41,565 nt of DNA from SLRI01 sp964576715 (GCA_964576715.1 CAZNWE010000034.1:1-41565), one strand, 5' to 3'. Positions 26,101-34,206 are shown, counted from the stretch's first letter. Notes: generated by a model not told the origin, from the letters alone. Numbers and translations: made by a program.

Positions 26101-26446
26101 CACCCTCGACGATTTCGGCACGGGCTTTGCGTCGCTCACCCATCTCCGCCGCTTTCCGCTCGACCGGCTGGCGATCGATCGGTCGATCGTCCAGGACATC
26201 GGCGTCGATGCCGACGAGGCGGTGATCGTTCGCAGCATCATCAACCTCGCCCACACCCTCGGCCTGACCGTGCTCGCCGAAGGGGTCGAGACCGCCGAGC
26301 AGCTGACCTTCCTGCGGTTGCACGGCTGCGACTTCGCGCAGGGCTACCATCTGGCCGAGCCGCTGCCGCCGGCTGCCCTCGAGCTGCAGCTGGCCCGCGA
26401 GGCGGCGATCAAGAGCCACCACCTGCCAGCGCCGCGGCGGCACTGA
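23111..26446 (+). CDS. Multi-PAS GGDEF/EAL cyclic-di-GMP signalling protein
   Basis: A 1111-residue protein without obvious membrane segments. A GAF-like region covers about 20-165. Four PAS-type units follow (about 173-290, 294-420, 421-543, 544-665). The second and third are a near-duplicate of 127 residues. The GGDEF domain (about 673-835) has the intact motif GGDEF at 751-755 and an inhibitory RxxD site (RETD, 742-745) five residues before it, so diguanylate cyclase activity is expected. The EAL domain (839-1104) reads EAF at about 878 and keeps DDFGTG. The usual catalytic lysine of LKID is alanine (LAID, about 1021), so phosphodiesterase activity may be lost. ATG 23111 has GGAG six bases upstream; TTG 23084 is an alternative start. 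Confidence 0.93.
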   Translation: MGGGLAAGHQPANDNVAVALGTGARLLTRHLGWPCGFIALGSGSALEPPVVHGDLVIDPARLRPPLSIVLATARPLALGVTGLQGADPPADVALPANCTGFVAAPLVAGDGAVIGVLGALDDRSCALAADALDGLADLADLIAASVGSARQLAQRDAEAVAAEATATAATERQRLLCAALDSLPHFFWINDTAGRYVVQNAWDREVFGDLTGRAAHDLVRALEMGMSWSERHRRVLAGETVRYGSWRRHPGSQGERWVESVMAPIVVDDAVTGLVGLTVDRTEQAAVERQLRQSEARLADYVDTASDWVWETDAEHRLVHLAGLPAKPKLPADRVLGKRRWEVAGVDPKSDPAWRRHLADLEARRPFRGFVLSAVGVDGATFWFEINGNPVFDEARRFIGYRGTGRDVTERVMAERRLRESEARLADYLEMASDWLWETDAEHRLARVVGSADSRLLPSERLLGRRRWEIAGVDPAHDPFWREHLADLEARRPLRGFVYAYRSDDIPELWIEINGNPVFDASGTFVGYRGTARDVTRRQRADTALREAHAKLDALSQSGLIGIVAGHGFLIEEANDAFLALLGLDREDLEGGLDWRHLLPDDEDSDGEQTAGALGFTGHVYATETTYRHKSGARVPVLLNIVILDGTTERWFALVQDLTPMKLAEARVRDLAERDGLTGLANRHVLFDRLKGDLDERRRPGACGALLLLDLDGFKAINDTLGHEAGDQLLQIVGHRLTAAVRETDTVARVGGDEFAVILRGLRGPAVVTDIADKLLAALREPLVLDGRLVRPNGSLGISLFPGDGSTPAELLKKADVALYEAKANGQGACRFFEPALLAALEHRRRLAEALGAAIGSDAFEVVLQPRMALDDGRRVGFEAFVRWRRDGVELLPGAFIGIAEESGRMPPLGRQFRRLALTAFRRLAAVGSGLGTLALNVTASELKEDDFAASLGAELIRHGIPPGRIEIEVTEGVLLDRDSDKVMAGLRALRRLGVGITLDDFGTGFASLTHLRRFPLDRLAIDRSIVQDIGVDADEAVIVRSIINLAHTLGLTVLAEGVETAEQLTFLRLHGCDFAQGYHLAEPLPPAALELQLAREAAIKSHHLPAPRRH

Positions 26447-26534
26447 ACCTGTAGCGGACCACGACCACCGGCGCCCGGTCGACAGCAGCGCCGCCATCGC
26501 CTAGCTCGAGACGCGTAGGCTGGGTGAGGGATTG

Positions 26535-27287
26535 ATGCGAATGGCCGGGGCGCGCGTTCTGCTGCTGCTGATGGTCGTGTGGCTGGTGTTGCCGCAAGGC
26601 TGGACCGCCGAACCGCCGGCCGGCGCGGCGGTGCCGGATCCGGCGTCACGGGCTGACGGCGCAGCGCGAGCGACGGCGGCGGCGGACGAGGCGCGCATCG
26701 CCCGGGCTCTGGTCGAGGCGCTGCGCATCGGAATCGACCGGGTGACCGCGAGGCTGGGCCGGCCGGGCGGCTTCGTCGCCGATCCGGCGGTCCGCATCCC
26801 CTTGCCGGGCGGGCTCGAACCGGTTCGTGCGGGGCTCGCCGGAGCCGGGCTCGGCCAGCTGGTGGTCGAGCTGGAACTGCGGATGAACCGGGCGGCCGAG
26901 GCGGCGATGCCGGCGGCCGACCGGGCCCTCGGTGCGGCCCTCGCGGCGCTGGCCATCGAGGACGCCGGCGCGCTGCTGCACGGGGCGGACGATGCCGCGA
27001 CCCGTCATTTCGCGGCCGCGATGGCCCCGGCGCTGGTCGCCGAGCTGACCCCGATCATCGAGACCGAGCTGCACGAGGCCGGGGCGGTGGACGCGTTCGA
27101 GGCGTTTGTCGAGGCCTATGCAGCGCTGCCGCTGATGCCGAGCATTCGCGGCGACCTGACCGCGCACGTGGTGGAGGCGACGCTGGCCGGGCTGTTCCAC
27201 TACCTGGCCGAGGAGGAGCGGGCCATCCGCAAGGATCCGCGGGCGCGCTCCACGGCATTGCTGCGCCGGGTGTTCGGCGACGGCTGA
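26535..27287 (+). CDS. DUF4197 family secreted protein
   Basis: This 250-residue protein begins with a basic start and a hydrophobic stretch (ARVLLLLMVVWLVLPQGW), a likely Sec signal peptide with cleavage near A-E in WTAEPP. The rest matches DUF4197, with LVEALRIGIDRVTARLG, VRIPLPGGL, RAAEAAMPAAD, EDAGALLHGADDAATRHF and the following helical region. The function of the family is unknown; it is predicted periplasmic. Start choice is uncertain: ATG 26535 and ATG 26541 are both in frame behind GAGGG at 26526-26530, and the latter has better spacing. It follows the GGDEF/EAL gene by about 90 bases on the same strand. Confidence 0.75.
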   Translation: MRMAGARVLLLLMVVWLVLPQGWTAEPPAGAAVPDPASRADGAARATAAADEARIARALVEALRIGIDRVTARLGRPGGFVADPAVRIPLPGGLEPVRAGLAGAGLGQLVVELELRMNRAAEAAMPAADRALGAALAALAIEDAGALLHGADDAATRHFAAAMAPALVAELTPIIETELHEAGAVDAFEAFVEAYAALPLMPSIRGDLTAHVVEATLAGLFHYLAEEERAIRKDPRARSTALLRRVFGDG

Positions 27288-27861
27288 GACGGCGGCTTGC
27301 CGGCCGGCTGTCGCGCTCTGCCTGCAGGCGCCCTCGAGCAGCACCCAGCCGGCGTCGGGCGGCGGGCCGGAGGCGCCGAAATGAGCGGCCAGCGCGGCGT
27401 TGTCGCGCTGGTCGAGCAGCCGGTGCAGAATGCGCGCGTCGCCGCCCGCAGTGGTGGCGACGCGGCGACCGACAGGCCGGGCCCACGGTGCTGCCGACCG
27501 ACCCGTTCGAGGGGGGCGATCGGCGGTGTTTGCGCAACCATCGACGGCAGCAGCAGCCCTGGTAGCGCCCAATTTGATGGTGCTGTCCGCGCCGATGCCC
27601 GGTGCAGCGCCACAATGATGACAAGCAATGTCGATCATTTGGGACTCCGCTCGGACAAATGATCGCGAGCTTTTCGCAAAGCAAGGTAGTGACGAAGCGC
27701 CGGGGTTGGCTATAAGCGCATATCTTGGACAGGTCGGGCGAGGCCGAGCGGCTTCCAACGACCTCCGGTTGGCTGGCGTCGCGACCCGCGACAAGGTGGG
27801 CGCGGCGCCGCCACGCAACCAGTTGCCGGCGTCATGACCGGCGTCGTCAGAGGAGGACTAA
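27288..27861. other. Intergenic region before the TRAP operon
   Basis: 574 bases without a recognisable gene on either strand. Minus-strand frames stay open across part of it (for example 27300-27630) but give no family I recognise. Two dyads lie at 27632-27665 and 27669-27682. Downstream of them is an AT-richer stretch near 27710-27726 (GGCTATAAGC) that could be a -10 region. The dctP ribosome binding site GAGGAGG lies just before 27862. Confidence 0.5.
27632..27665. promoter_or_regulatory. Perfect 10-bp inverted repeat upstream of the TRAP operon
   Basis: CGATCATTTG (27632-27641) and CAAATGATCG (27656-27665) are perfect inverted copies with a 14-base spacer. A second small dyad, GCTTT (27669-27673) with AAAGC (27678-27682), follows at once. 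They lie about 200 bases before dctP and are unusually AT-rich for this DNA. Both fit a regulator operator, but no regulator gene is adjacent. Confidence 0.5.
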
Positions 27862-28950
27862 ATGACCAAACCCAACCGCGTTTCGACGCTCGCCCTGGCC
27901 GCTGGCCTGACGGCCGCCGGCTGCGGGCTCACCCCCGATGAGGCCGCGGCGCAGCAGGCCGTCCGCTGGCAGGTGCCGATGGCCTTCGCCTCGACCCTCA
28001 CCGCCTTGGGCGACACCATGCCCTGGGTCGCCGAGCAGCTGGCCCGCGCCTCGGGCGGCAGCATCCAGCTCCAGGTGGCCGAGCCTGGCACCATCATCCC
28101 GGCCCTCTCGATCTTCGAGAACGTGTCGGCCGGCAATGTCGATGCCGGCTATTCCTGGATGGGCTACGAATGGGGCCAGGTCCCGGCGACGGCCCTCTTC
28201 GGGGCGGTGCCGTTCGGCCTCGAGCCCGCCGAGTTCTCCGCCTGGATGTATTTCCACGGCGGCCAGGAGCTGCTCGACGAGATCATGGAGCCCTACAACG
28301 TCAAGGCGATCTTCTGCGGCTCGATCAGCCCGGAGGCCGCCGGCTGGTTCCGCGAGCCCCTGGAGAGCGTCGAGCAGCTGCAGGGCCTGAAGTTCCGCGC
28401 CGCCGGGGTGGGTGGCGAGATCATGTCCGAGCTCGGCATGTCGGTGACCATGCTGCCCGGCGGCGAGCTCTACCAGGCGCTCGAGACCGGCGTGCTCGAT
28501 GCCACCGAGTTCTCGCTGCCGACGGTCGACGAACAGCTCGGCTTCTACCAGGTCGCCAAATTCTATCACCTGCCCGGCTGGCACCAGCCCTCGACCAACC
28601 AGTACCTCTACATCAACCTCGATGCCTGGAACGACCTCGAGGACGCGACGCAGGGGATGATCGAGATGGCCTGCAACGCCGGGGTCGCGCACGCGATCGC
28701 CCGCTCGGAGGCGCTGCAGGGGGCCGTGCTCTCGCGCTTCGAGGAAGAGGGCGTGGAACTCGTCACGATCAACGACGAGATCCTCCTGGCCTTCCAGGAC
28801 GCCACCGAGACGGTGATGGCGCGGCGCTCGGCCGAGGACGAGATGTTCGGCCGGGTCTACGCCTCGATGCGGGCCTTTCAGGAGGAGCTGAACCCCTGGC
28901 GGCGCAACGGCTATCTGCCGCGCGACTGGGACTACCGCTTCGCCGAATAG
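27862..28950 (+). CDS. dctP: TRAP transporter substrate-binding protein (DctP family)
   Basis: This 362-residue periplasmic protein captures the substrate for the TRAP permease. Its N-terminus (STLALAAGLTAAGCGLTPDEAAAQQ) is a signal sequence, either cleaved after AAAQ or lipidated at Cys. The mature part starts RWQVPMAFASTLTALGDTM and contains GLKFRAAGVGGEIMSELGMS, a typical DctP ligand-site block with a conserved Arg. It also has ETGVLDATEFSLPT and PGWHQPS, resembling the 2-oxoacid/monocarboxylate-binding (TakP-like) group. The ligand is therefore probably a small organic acid, but this is inference. ATG 27862 is preceded by a strong GAGGAGG site. It leads a three-gene operon. Confidence 0.9.
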   Translation: MTKPNRVSTLALAAGLTAAGCGLTPDEAAAQQAVRWQVPMAFASTLTALGDTMPWVAEQLARASGGSIQLQVAEPGTIIPALSIFENVSAGNVDAGYSWMGYEWGQVPATALFGAVPFGLEPAEFSAWMYFHGGQELLDEIMEPYNVKAIFCGSISPEAAGWFREPLESVEQLQGLKFRAAGVGGEIMSELGMSVTMLPGGELYQALETGVLDATEFSLPTVDEQLGFYQVAKFYHLPGWHQPSTNQYLYINLDAWNDLEDATQGMIEMACNAGVAHAIARSEALQGAVLSRFEEEGVELVTINDEILLAFQDATETVMARRSAEDEMFGRVYASMRAFQEELNPWRRNGYLPRDWDYRFAE

Positions 28951-29047
28951 ACCCGAAGGCAACCCCGCCGGAGCGGTCGATGGACCACCCCGGCAGGGCG
29001 CTGTCGACCAGAGCCGATCATCACCACCAAGCGCAGGTGCGGCCGCA

Positions 29048-29647
29048 ATGAGCATCAGGGACGAGATCGAGCTCGATGTCGACCAGGTCGAGGAGGCGGC
29101 TGTTCGCGGTCACGCGCTGAGCTTCCCGCGCACCACCCCATCCGATGTGCTCGAGACGATCGTCGAGCTCGTCGGCAAGGCCTGCTCGTGGCTCTGGGTG
29201 GTGCTGATCGTCTTGATCGTGACCAATGTGGCGCTGCGCTACGTCATCGGCGCCAACTACATCGCCATGGAGGAGATGCAGTGGCATCTCTATGCCGTGG
29301 GCTACCTCATGGCCTTGAGCTTCGCCATGCTGCATGACGGCCACGTCCGGGTCGACGTCGTCGCCGAGCAATTGCAGCCGCGCACCCGCGGCTGGATCGA
29401 GCTCTGCGGCATCCTCTTCCTGATCCTGCCCTTCGTCTACGTGGTCGTCGCCTACGCCATCCCCTTCGTCGAGCGCTCCTGGCAGATCAACGAGGTCTCG
29501 GCAGCACCCGGCGGGCTGACCCATCGCTGGATCATCAAGTCCTTCATCATCACCGGCTTTCTCTTCATCGGCATCGCCGCTCTGGCGCGGCTGCTGCGGG
29601 TCACGGCGTTCCTGTTCGGCCTGCCCCGGCCCAAGAACGACAGCTGA
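29048..29647 (+). CDS. dctQ: TRAP transporter small permease (DctQ)
   Basis: This 199-residue membrane protein has the four transmembrane segments of DctQ. They are near VVLIVLIVTNVALRYVIG, YLMALSFAMLHDGHVRVDVV, LFLILPFVYVVVAYAIPF and IIKSFIITGFLFIGIAALA. The conserved H-DGHVRVD block is present. An N-terminal cytoplasmic tail of about 35 residues precedes the first segment. It lies between dctP (about 100 bases upstream) and dctM, which starts 19 bases after its stop. DctQ and DctM together form the sodium-driven uptake channel. Confidence 0.92.
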   Translation: MSIRDEIELDVDQVEEAAVRGHALSFPRTTPSDVLETIVELVGKACSWLWVVLIVLIVTNVALRYVIGANYIAMEEMQWHLYAVGYLMALSFAMLHDGHVRVDVVAEQLQPRTRGWIELCGILFLILPFVYVVVAYAIPFVERSWQINEVSAAPGGLTHRWIIKSFIITGFLFIGIAALARLLRVTAFLFGLPRPKNDS

Positions 29648-29665
29648 ACCGCAGGAGAGACGCCC

Positions 29666-31027
29666 TTGCTCGCCACCTACGAGATTCTCGTCATTGCGAT
29701 GCTCGGCTCGTTCATCGGGCTGATCTTCACCGGCTTTCCGATCGCCTGGGTCCTCGCCGGGCTCGCCGTGATCTTCAGCGTCGGCGGTGTCCTGGCCTCG
29801 CAGTATCTCGGCTGGGACACCTATTTCCTGTCGAACTGGCGGATCTTCGGGGTCATCGTCCAGCGCATCTATTCGCAGATGTCGAACTGGGTGCTGGTGG
29901 CGCTGCCGATGTTCATCTTCATGGGCCTGATGCTGGAGCGCTCGGGCGTCGCCGAGCGGCTGATGGTCGACTTCTCCCGCCTCTTTGGCCGCTTCAGGGG
30001 CGGGCTCGGCCTCGCCGTCGTCGTCATCGGCATCCTGCTCGCGGCCTCCACCGGCATCGTCGGCGCCTCGGTCGTGCTCCTGGCGGTGCTCTCGGTGCCG
30101 ATCATGCTCGAGCAGAACTACAGCCCGGCCTTCGCCGCCGGCGTCGTCGCCTCCTCGGGCACGCTCGGCATCCTGATCCCGCCATCCATCATGCTGATCA
30201 TCATGGCCGACCAGCTCTCGCTCTCGGTCGGCAACCTGTTCATGGGAGCAATGATCCCGGGCCTGATGCTGGGCGCGCTCTATATCCTCTTCGTCCTGGT
30301 CGCCGCGCAAGTGTTCAAGAGCCTGGCACCGGCCCCGACCGACCTGCCGCCGGTGACCGCGGGCCTGGTGCTGACCACGCTGCTCCACGTCATCCCACCC
30401 CTGCTGCTGATCCTCGCGGTGCTGGGCTCGATCTTCTTCGGCATCGCCACGCCGACCGAGGCCTCGGGCCTCGGCGCCTTCGGGGCGACCTTGCTGGCGC
30501 TCGCCAACGGCAGGCTCACCCTCCCGGTGCTCAAGGACGTCTGCTACAAGACCAGCATCACCACCGCCTTCATCTTCGGCATTTTCCTCGGGGCCACCGC
30601 CTTTGCCGTGGTGCTGCGCCAACTCGGCGGCGACGAGTTCATCGCCCACATGCTGCAGGCCTTGCCGTTCCCGCCCGGCGGCATCGTCATCGCCATCCTG
30701 GTGATGGCGTTCATCGCCGGCTTCTTTCTCGACTGGCTCGAGATCTCGCTGATCATGCTGCCGCTCGTCGCCCCCGTCGTCGCCGCGCTGGGCTTCGACC
30801 TCACCTGGTTCGTCGTCCTCTTCGCGGTCAGCCTGCAGACCTCGTTCCTCACCCCGCCCGTGGGATTCTCGCTGTTCTACGTCAAGGGCGTGGTGCCGAG
30901 CACCGTCACCACGCAGATGATCTACAAAGGGGTCATCCCCTTCGTGATGCTGCAGGTGCTGGCCGTGGCGCTGGTCTACATCTGGCCGCAGCTGGTGCTG
31001 TGGCTGCCAAAGGTTGCGTACGGGTAG
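29666..31027 (+). CDS. dctM: TRAP transporter large permease (DctM)
   Basis: This 453-residue protein is the main transport subunit, with about 12 hydrophobic segments. Signature stretches include LPMFIFMGLMLERSGVAERL, ASTGIVGASVVLLAVLSVP, SGTLGILIPPSIMLIIMA and TPTEASGLGAFGA, and the end TSFLTPPVGFSLFYVKG. All are standard for DctM. The start is TTG 29666, with AGGAGAG about seven bases upstream; this gives the normal N-terminus. It is the last gene of the operon. The convergent DUF7002 gene ends six bases beyond its stop. Confidence 0.95.
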   Translation: MLATYEILVIAMLGSFIGLIFTGFPIAWVLAGLAVIFSVGGVLASQYLGWDTYFLSNWRIFGVIVQRIYSQMSNWVLVALPMFIFMGLMLERSGVAERLMVDFSRLFGRFRGGLGLAVVVIGILLAASTGIVGASVVLLAVLSVPIMLEQNYSPAFAAGVVASSGTLGILIPPSIMLIIMADQLSLSVGNLFMGAMIPGLMLGALYILFVLVAAQVFKSLAPAPTDLPPVTAGLVLTTLLHVIPPLLLILAVLGSIFFGIATPTEASGLGAFGATLLALANGRLTLPVLKDVCYKTSITTAFIFGIFLGATAFAVVLRQLGGDEFIAHMLQALPFPPGGIVIAILVMAFIAGFFLDWLEISLIMLPLVAPVVAALGFDLTWFVVLFAVSLQTSFLTPPVGFSLFYVKGVVPSTVTTQMIYKGVIPFVMLQVLAVALVYIWPQLVLWLPKVAYG

Positions 31028-31033
31028 ATCGCT

Positions 31034-31684
31034 TCAGGCGGTCTCGTACAGTACCACCGGCGGTCGGCCGCAGCCCTCGCGGACCACCCGGCGGACGAAC
31101 GGCACGACGTCGAGCAGTCCGCGGTCGAGCGTAATCTCGGCAACACCCTCCTCGCGGGGATGGTCGGCGATCCGCCGGAAGGTGGTGCGGCCCCGCGGTC
31201 GCGGCCTGCGGCGCGTGTTGCCGCTGTTGATCGGGCAGAGCCGGAGCCGCTCGGCATGCGTGGCGAGAAGGGCGCGCGTGTCGACCTCGAGCAAATCATG
31301 CGCCGCGGCGCGGTAGGACGCGGCGCCGAGCATGCCATCGAGCCGCCGGCGAGTCGGCCAGAAAAACACTTTGCCGTTCAGCAGCCGATACCAGTCGCCG
31401 GGGGTGAGCCCGTCCTCGAGGCAGCGCTCGAGCGCGCGATCGGACAGCGGCCGCTGGTCGCGGATGACGGCCAGCGGCTTGCCGGGGGCAGCGAGGACGA
31501 CCGAGGCCGCGCGGCGGGCCATCTCGATCGGTTGTCGATCCGGACCCCAGATGCCGTGCAGATCGAGGAGTGCCGTGGTGCTGAGCAGCCCGTGCGCCCG
31601 GATGCCCTCCCAGCCCCCGGCAGCGGTCATGTGGTAGAGGATCGGAAAGCGGCTCTGCAGCCACGCCGACGCGGTTGCGCTCAA
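31034..31684 (-). CDS. DUF7002 family protein (possible ADP-ribosyltransferase-like fold)
   Basis: This 216-residue protein contains the blocks typical of DUF7002. They include LYHMTAAGGWEGIRAHGLLS near 16-36, VIRDQRPLSDRALERCLEDG, WYRLLNGKVFFWPTRRRL, and CPINSGNT near 150. The opening LYHMT...I..HGLLS resembles the N-terminus of DarT/ADP-ribosyltransferase-type proteins, but similarity to such enzymes is inference from pattern only. The start is TTG 31684, four bases after the stop of the nucleoside hydrolase, so the genes are probably co-translated. There is no obvious ATG that keeps the N-terminal motif. Biological role unknown. Confidence 0.7.
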   Translation of the reverse strand: MSATASAWLQSRFPILYHMTAAGGWEGIRAHGLLSTTALLDLHGIWGPDRQPIEMARRAASVVLAAPGKPLAVIRDQRPLSDRALERCLEDGLTPGDWYRLLNGKVFFWPTRRRLDGMLGAASYRAAAHDLLEVDTRALLATHAERLRLCPINSGNTRRRPRPRGRTTFRRIADHPREEGVAEITLDRGLLDVVPFVRRVVREGCGRPPVVLYETA

Positions 31685-31688
31685 GGGC

Positions 31689-32624
31689 TCACAACCGCCC
31701 CAGCCGCTCGGTCAGCAGCGCGAAGAAGCGCTCGGCATCCAGCGCGTTGATCACCAACGCATTGGGCGCGTGCTTCTCCCGCGGGAACCACTCGACATTG
31801 GTCCGGCCCTTCGAGCCGCCCTCGGTTTCGATCGTCACCTTGCAGGGCTTGCCCTGAAAGAGCGTGGGGTCGATCAGCCAGGCGACGACGCAGGGGTCGT
31901 GCAAGGGTGCCCCGTCCACCGCGTAGCGCTGGCTGTCGAAGCGGTTGAAGAAGTCGACGAGCCCGGCCGCCGCCAGGCCGACGGGCGTGCCGAGCGCCCG
32001 GATGGCTTCCAGCCGGTCGCGGTTCACGAGCGCCTGGTGGGTGACGTCGAGACCCAGCATGGTGATGGCTATACCGCTCTCGAACACCACCCGGGCAGCG
32101 TGCGGGTCGACATAGATGTTGAATTCGGCGGCCGGGGTGACGTTGCCGAGGCCGATCGCCCCGCCCATCAAGACGATCTCCTTGACCCGTGCGGCGAAGC
32201 CCGGCTCCTTGAGGATCGCCATGGCGATATTGGTCAAGGGGCCGGTCGGACAGAGCGTGATCGTCCTGGGCTCGGCCGCCATGACCATGTCGATCAGGGC
32301 GTCGACGGCATGGCCCGGCTGCAGCGCCATCGCGGGCTCGGGCAGCTCGACACCATTCAGCCCGGTCTCGCCGTGCACGTATTCGGCGGTCTCCAGCGTC
32401 TCGACCAGCGGCCGGTGGCAGCCCTTCCAGACCGGAACCTCGGTCCGCCCGGCGAGCTCCAGGGTCTTTCGCGCATTCACCTCGGTCAGCCCGAGCGGCA
32501 CGTTGCCGGCGACCGCGGTGACCGCCAGAAGCTCGATCTCCTCGGGCGAGCCGAGCGCCAGGAGGATGGCGATCGCGTCGTCCTGGCCGGGGTCGCAATC
32601 CAGGATGATCCGATGCCCTGCCAT
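31689..32624 (-). CDS. Nucleoside hydrolase (inosine-uridine type)
   Basis: This 311-residue enzyme cleaves the N-glycosidic bond of ribonucleosides to give base and ribose. The metal-binding signature DCDPGQDDAIAILLAL lies at residues 8-23. Further family blocks are CPTGPLTNIA, MGGAIGLGNVTPAAEFNIYVDP and the C-terminal substrate-site region. Substrate preference cannot be told; pyrimidine or purine nucleosides are both possible. ATG 32624 is preceded by AAGGAG; the frame is open upstream to 32738 but the extra part is not family-like. It precedes the DUF7002 gene with a four-base spacer, and follows the OmpA-family gene by ten bases. Confidence 0.92.
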   Translation of the reverse strand: MAGHRIILDCDPGQDDAIAILLALGSPEEIELLAVTAVAGNVPLGLTEVNARKTLELAGRTEVPVWKGCHRPLVETLETAEYVHGETGLNGVELPEPAMALQPGHAVDALIDMVMAAEPRTITLCPTGPLTNIAMAILKEPGFAARVKEIVLMGGAIGLGNVTPAAEFNIYVDPHAARVVFESGIAITMLGLDVTHQALVNRDRLEAIRALGTPVGLAAAGLVDFFNRFDSQRYAVDGAPLHDPCVVAWLIDPTLFQGKPCKVTIETEGGSKGRTNVEWFPREKHAPNALVINALDAERFFALLTERLGRL

Positions 32625-32634
32625 GGCGGCTCCT

Positions 32635-33969
32635 TCAGCTGGAGGTGAGCTGGAACTCGATGCGGCGGTTGCGGCGGTAGGCGATTTCGTCGTCGCGCGG
32701 GTCGATCGGGTGGTACTCGCCGAACCCGGTGGCGGCAAGCCGGTCCGGCGGGATGCCCTGGCTGATCAGGAACTCGACCACCGAGATCGCCCGCCTGGTC
32801 GACAGCTCCCAGTTCGATTCGAACGGGCTCGTGGAGCCGATCGGGACGCGGTCGGTGTGGCCGTCGACCCTGAGGATCCAGTCGATCTCGGGCGGGATCT
32901 TGTCGGCGACCTCGCGCAGGCTCTGGGCGATGCCGCGCAGCTGCTCGAGGCCGTCGGGACCGAGCCTCGACGAGCCCGAGGCGAACAAGAGCTCGGACTG
33001 CAGCACGAAGCGGTCGCCGACGATGCGGATCTCCGGCCGGTCGCCGAGGATCTGCCGGAGCCGCCCGAAGAACTCCGAACGGTATTGCGACAGCTCCTCC
33101 ACCTGGTCGATGAGGGCCTGCTCGAGCCGCTGGCCGAGCGAGGCGATCGTCGTCTGCTGCTGCTGGATCTGCGCCTCGGAGGTATCGAGCAGGGTCTCGA
33201 CGACGCCGAGTTGGCGGTTCAGCTGGCTGAGCTGGCTGCTGAGCAGGGCGATCCGCTCATTGGCCACGCCCAAGGCCGTCTCGCGTTCGTCGAGCGTCGT
33301 TTCGAGCCCGGCCAGCTGCGCGTCGCGCTCCTGCATGGCCCGCGCTTGCGCCGCCTCGAGCGCGGCGATGCGGGTCTCGAGCGCCCGCCGCGCCGCCTGT
33401 TCCTGGGCCAGGTCGATCGCCGTCGCCCGCGACAGTTCGGCCGCCTCGCTCAACGCCGCCTCGCGTTCCTCGAGCGTCGCCGCGAGCACATCCCGCTCAC
33501 TGCCCGTGGCCTCCAATGCGGCGGTGCGCGCTTCGAGATCGGCCGAGAGGTTGGTCATTTGCGCCCGCTCGCCGGCCAGGAGATCGGTGAGCCGGCTGAT
33601 CTGGCTCTCGAGATTGGCGACCAGGGCTGCCCGCTCGTCGACCGTCTCGGTCAGGGCCTCGCGCTCCTCGCTCAGCTCCTCGAGCTCGAGATTGAGCGTC
33701 GCGGCACGCTGGCGGAGCGCTTCGGTGGTCTCCTCGCTACCGCTGATCCGCCCCGCGGCGCGCTCGATCTGCTCCTCGAGGAACTCCAGCATCTGGTCGC
33801 GCTCGGAGGCGGCGGCCCCCATCTGCTCGATCCGCCGCTGCATCCGGTCGATGGTCGCCTGGATGGCGTCATAGTCGGCGCCGGGCGCCTCTGCCGGTAC
33901 TTCCTGCGCCGACACAGGGTCGGCAACCATCAGCATGGCCGAAACGGCCAGCGCGCCGCACCGTCGCAT
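32635..33969 (-). CDS. OmpA-family peptidoglycan-binding protein with long coiled coil
   Basis: The 444-residue protein starts with a signal sequence (RRCGALAVSAMLMVADPVSAQ), then has a long heptad-rich coiled coil from about 30 to 290. The C-terminal OmpA/MotB domain covers about 310-444. It contains FASGSSRLGPDGLEQLR, the peptidoglycan-binding VDGHTDRVPIGS, and RRNRRIEFQL. Such proteins tether cell-envelope structures to peptidoglycan. The start is ATG 33969, preceded by AGGAGG five bases upstream; a GTG lies one codon earlier. The next gene on the strand, the nucleoside hydrolase, starts ten bases after its stop, so the three genes may be one transcript. Confidence 0.9.
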   Translation of the reverse strand: MRRCGALAVSAMLMVADPVSAQEVPAEAPGADYDAIQATIDRMQRRIEQMGAAASERDQMLEFLEEQIERAAGRISGSEETTEALRQRAATLNLELEELSEEREALTETVDERAALVANLESQISRLTDLLAGERAQMTNLSADLEARTAALEATGSERDVLAATLEEREAALSEAAELSRATAIDLAQEQAARRALETRIAALEAAQARAMQERDAQLAGLETTLDERETALGVANERIALLSSQLSQLNRQLGVVETLLDTSEAQIQQQQTTIASLGQRLEQALIDQVEELSQYRSEFFGRLRQILGDRPEIRIVGDRFVLQSELLFASGSSRLGPDGLEQLRGIAQSLREVADKIPPEIDWILRVDGHTDRVPIGSTSPFESNWELSTRRAISVVEFLISQGIPPDRLAATGFGEYHPIDPRDDEIAYRRNRRIEFQLTSS

Positions 33970-34084
33970 CACCGCCTCCTCGTTGCTCAGGCGAGACTAG
34001 GCCGGTCGCCGGACGACAGAAAGAGGCTATGCCGCCGGCAGCCACCTGCTGCCGACGACGCCGATCTGTAAGCTGCACGGAAAC

Positions 34085-34159
34085 TGGAGCGGGCGATGAG
34101 ATTCGAACTCACGACCCCAACCTTGGCAAGGTTGTGCTCTACCCCTGAGCTACGCCCGC
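34085..34159 (-). tRNA. tRNA-Gly (anticodon GCC)
   Basis: Read on the minus strand this is a complete 75-base cloverleaf with encoded CCA. The 7-bp acceptor is GCGGGCG with CGCCCGC. The D stem is GCTC/GAGC. The anticodon arm is CAACC-TTGCCAA-GGTTG, giving anticodon GCC. The T arm is GTGAG-TTCGAAT-CTCAT with one G-U pair. It decodes GGC and GGT glycine codons. Confidence 0.97.
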
Positions 34160-34206
34160 TCGATGGTCGTTCGGCGCGCTGCGCTCCACGACAGCGGGGA
34201 CGTAGT

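Noticed and set aside
26646..27818. Minus-strand open frame across the DUF4197 gene and the following spacer
   Set aside because: Mostly antisense to the DUF4197 gene; the part in the spacer gives no recognisable protein.
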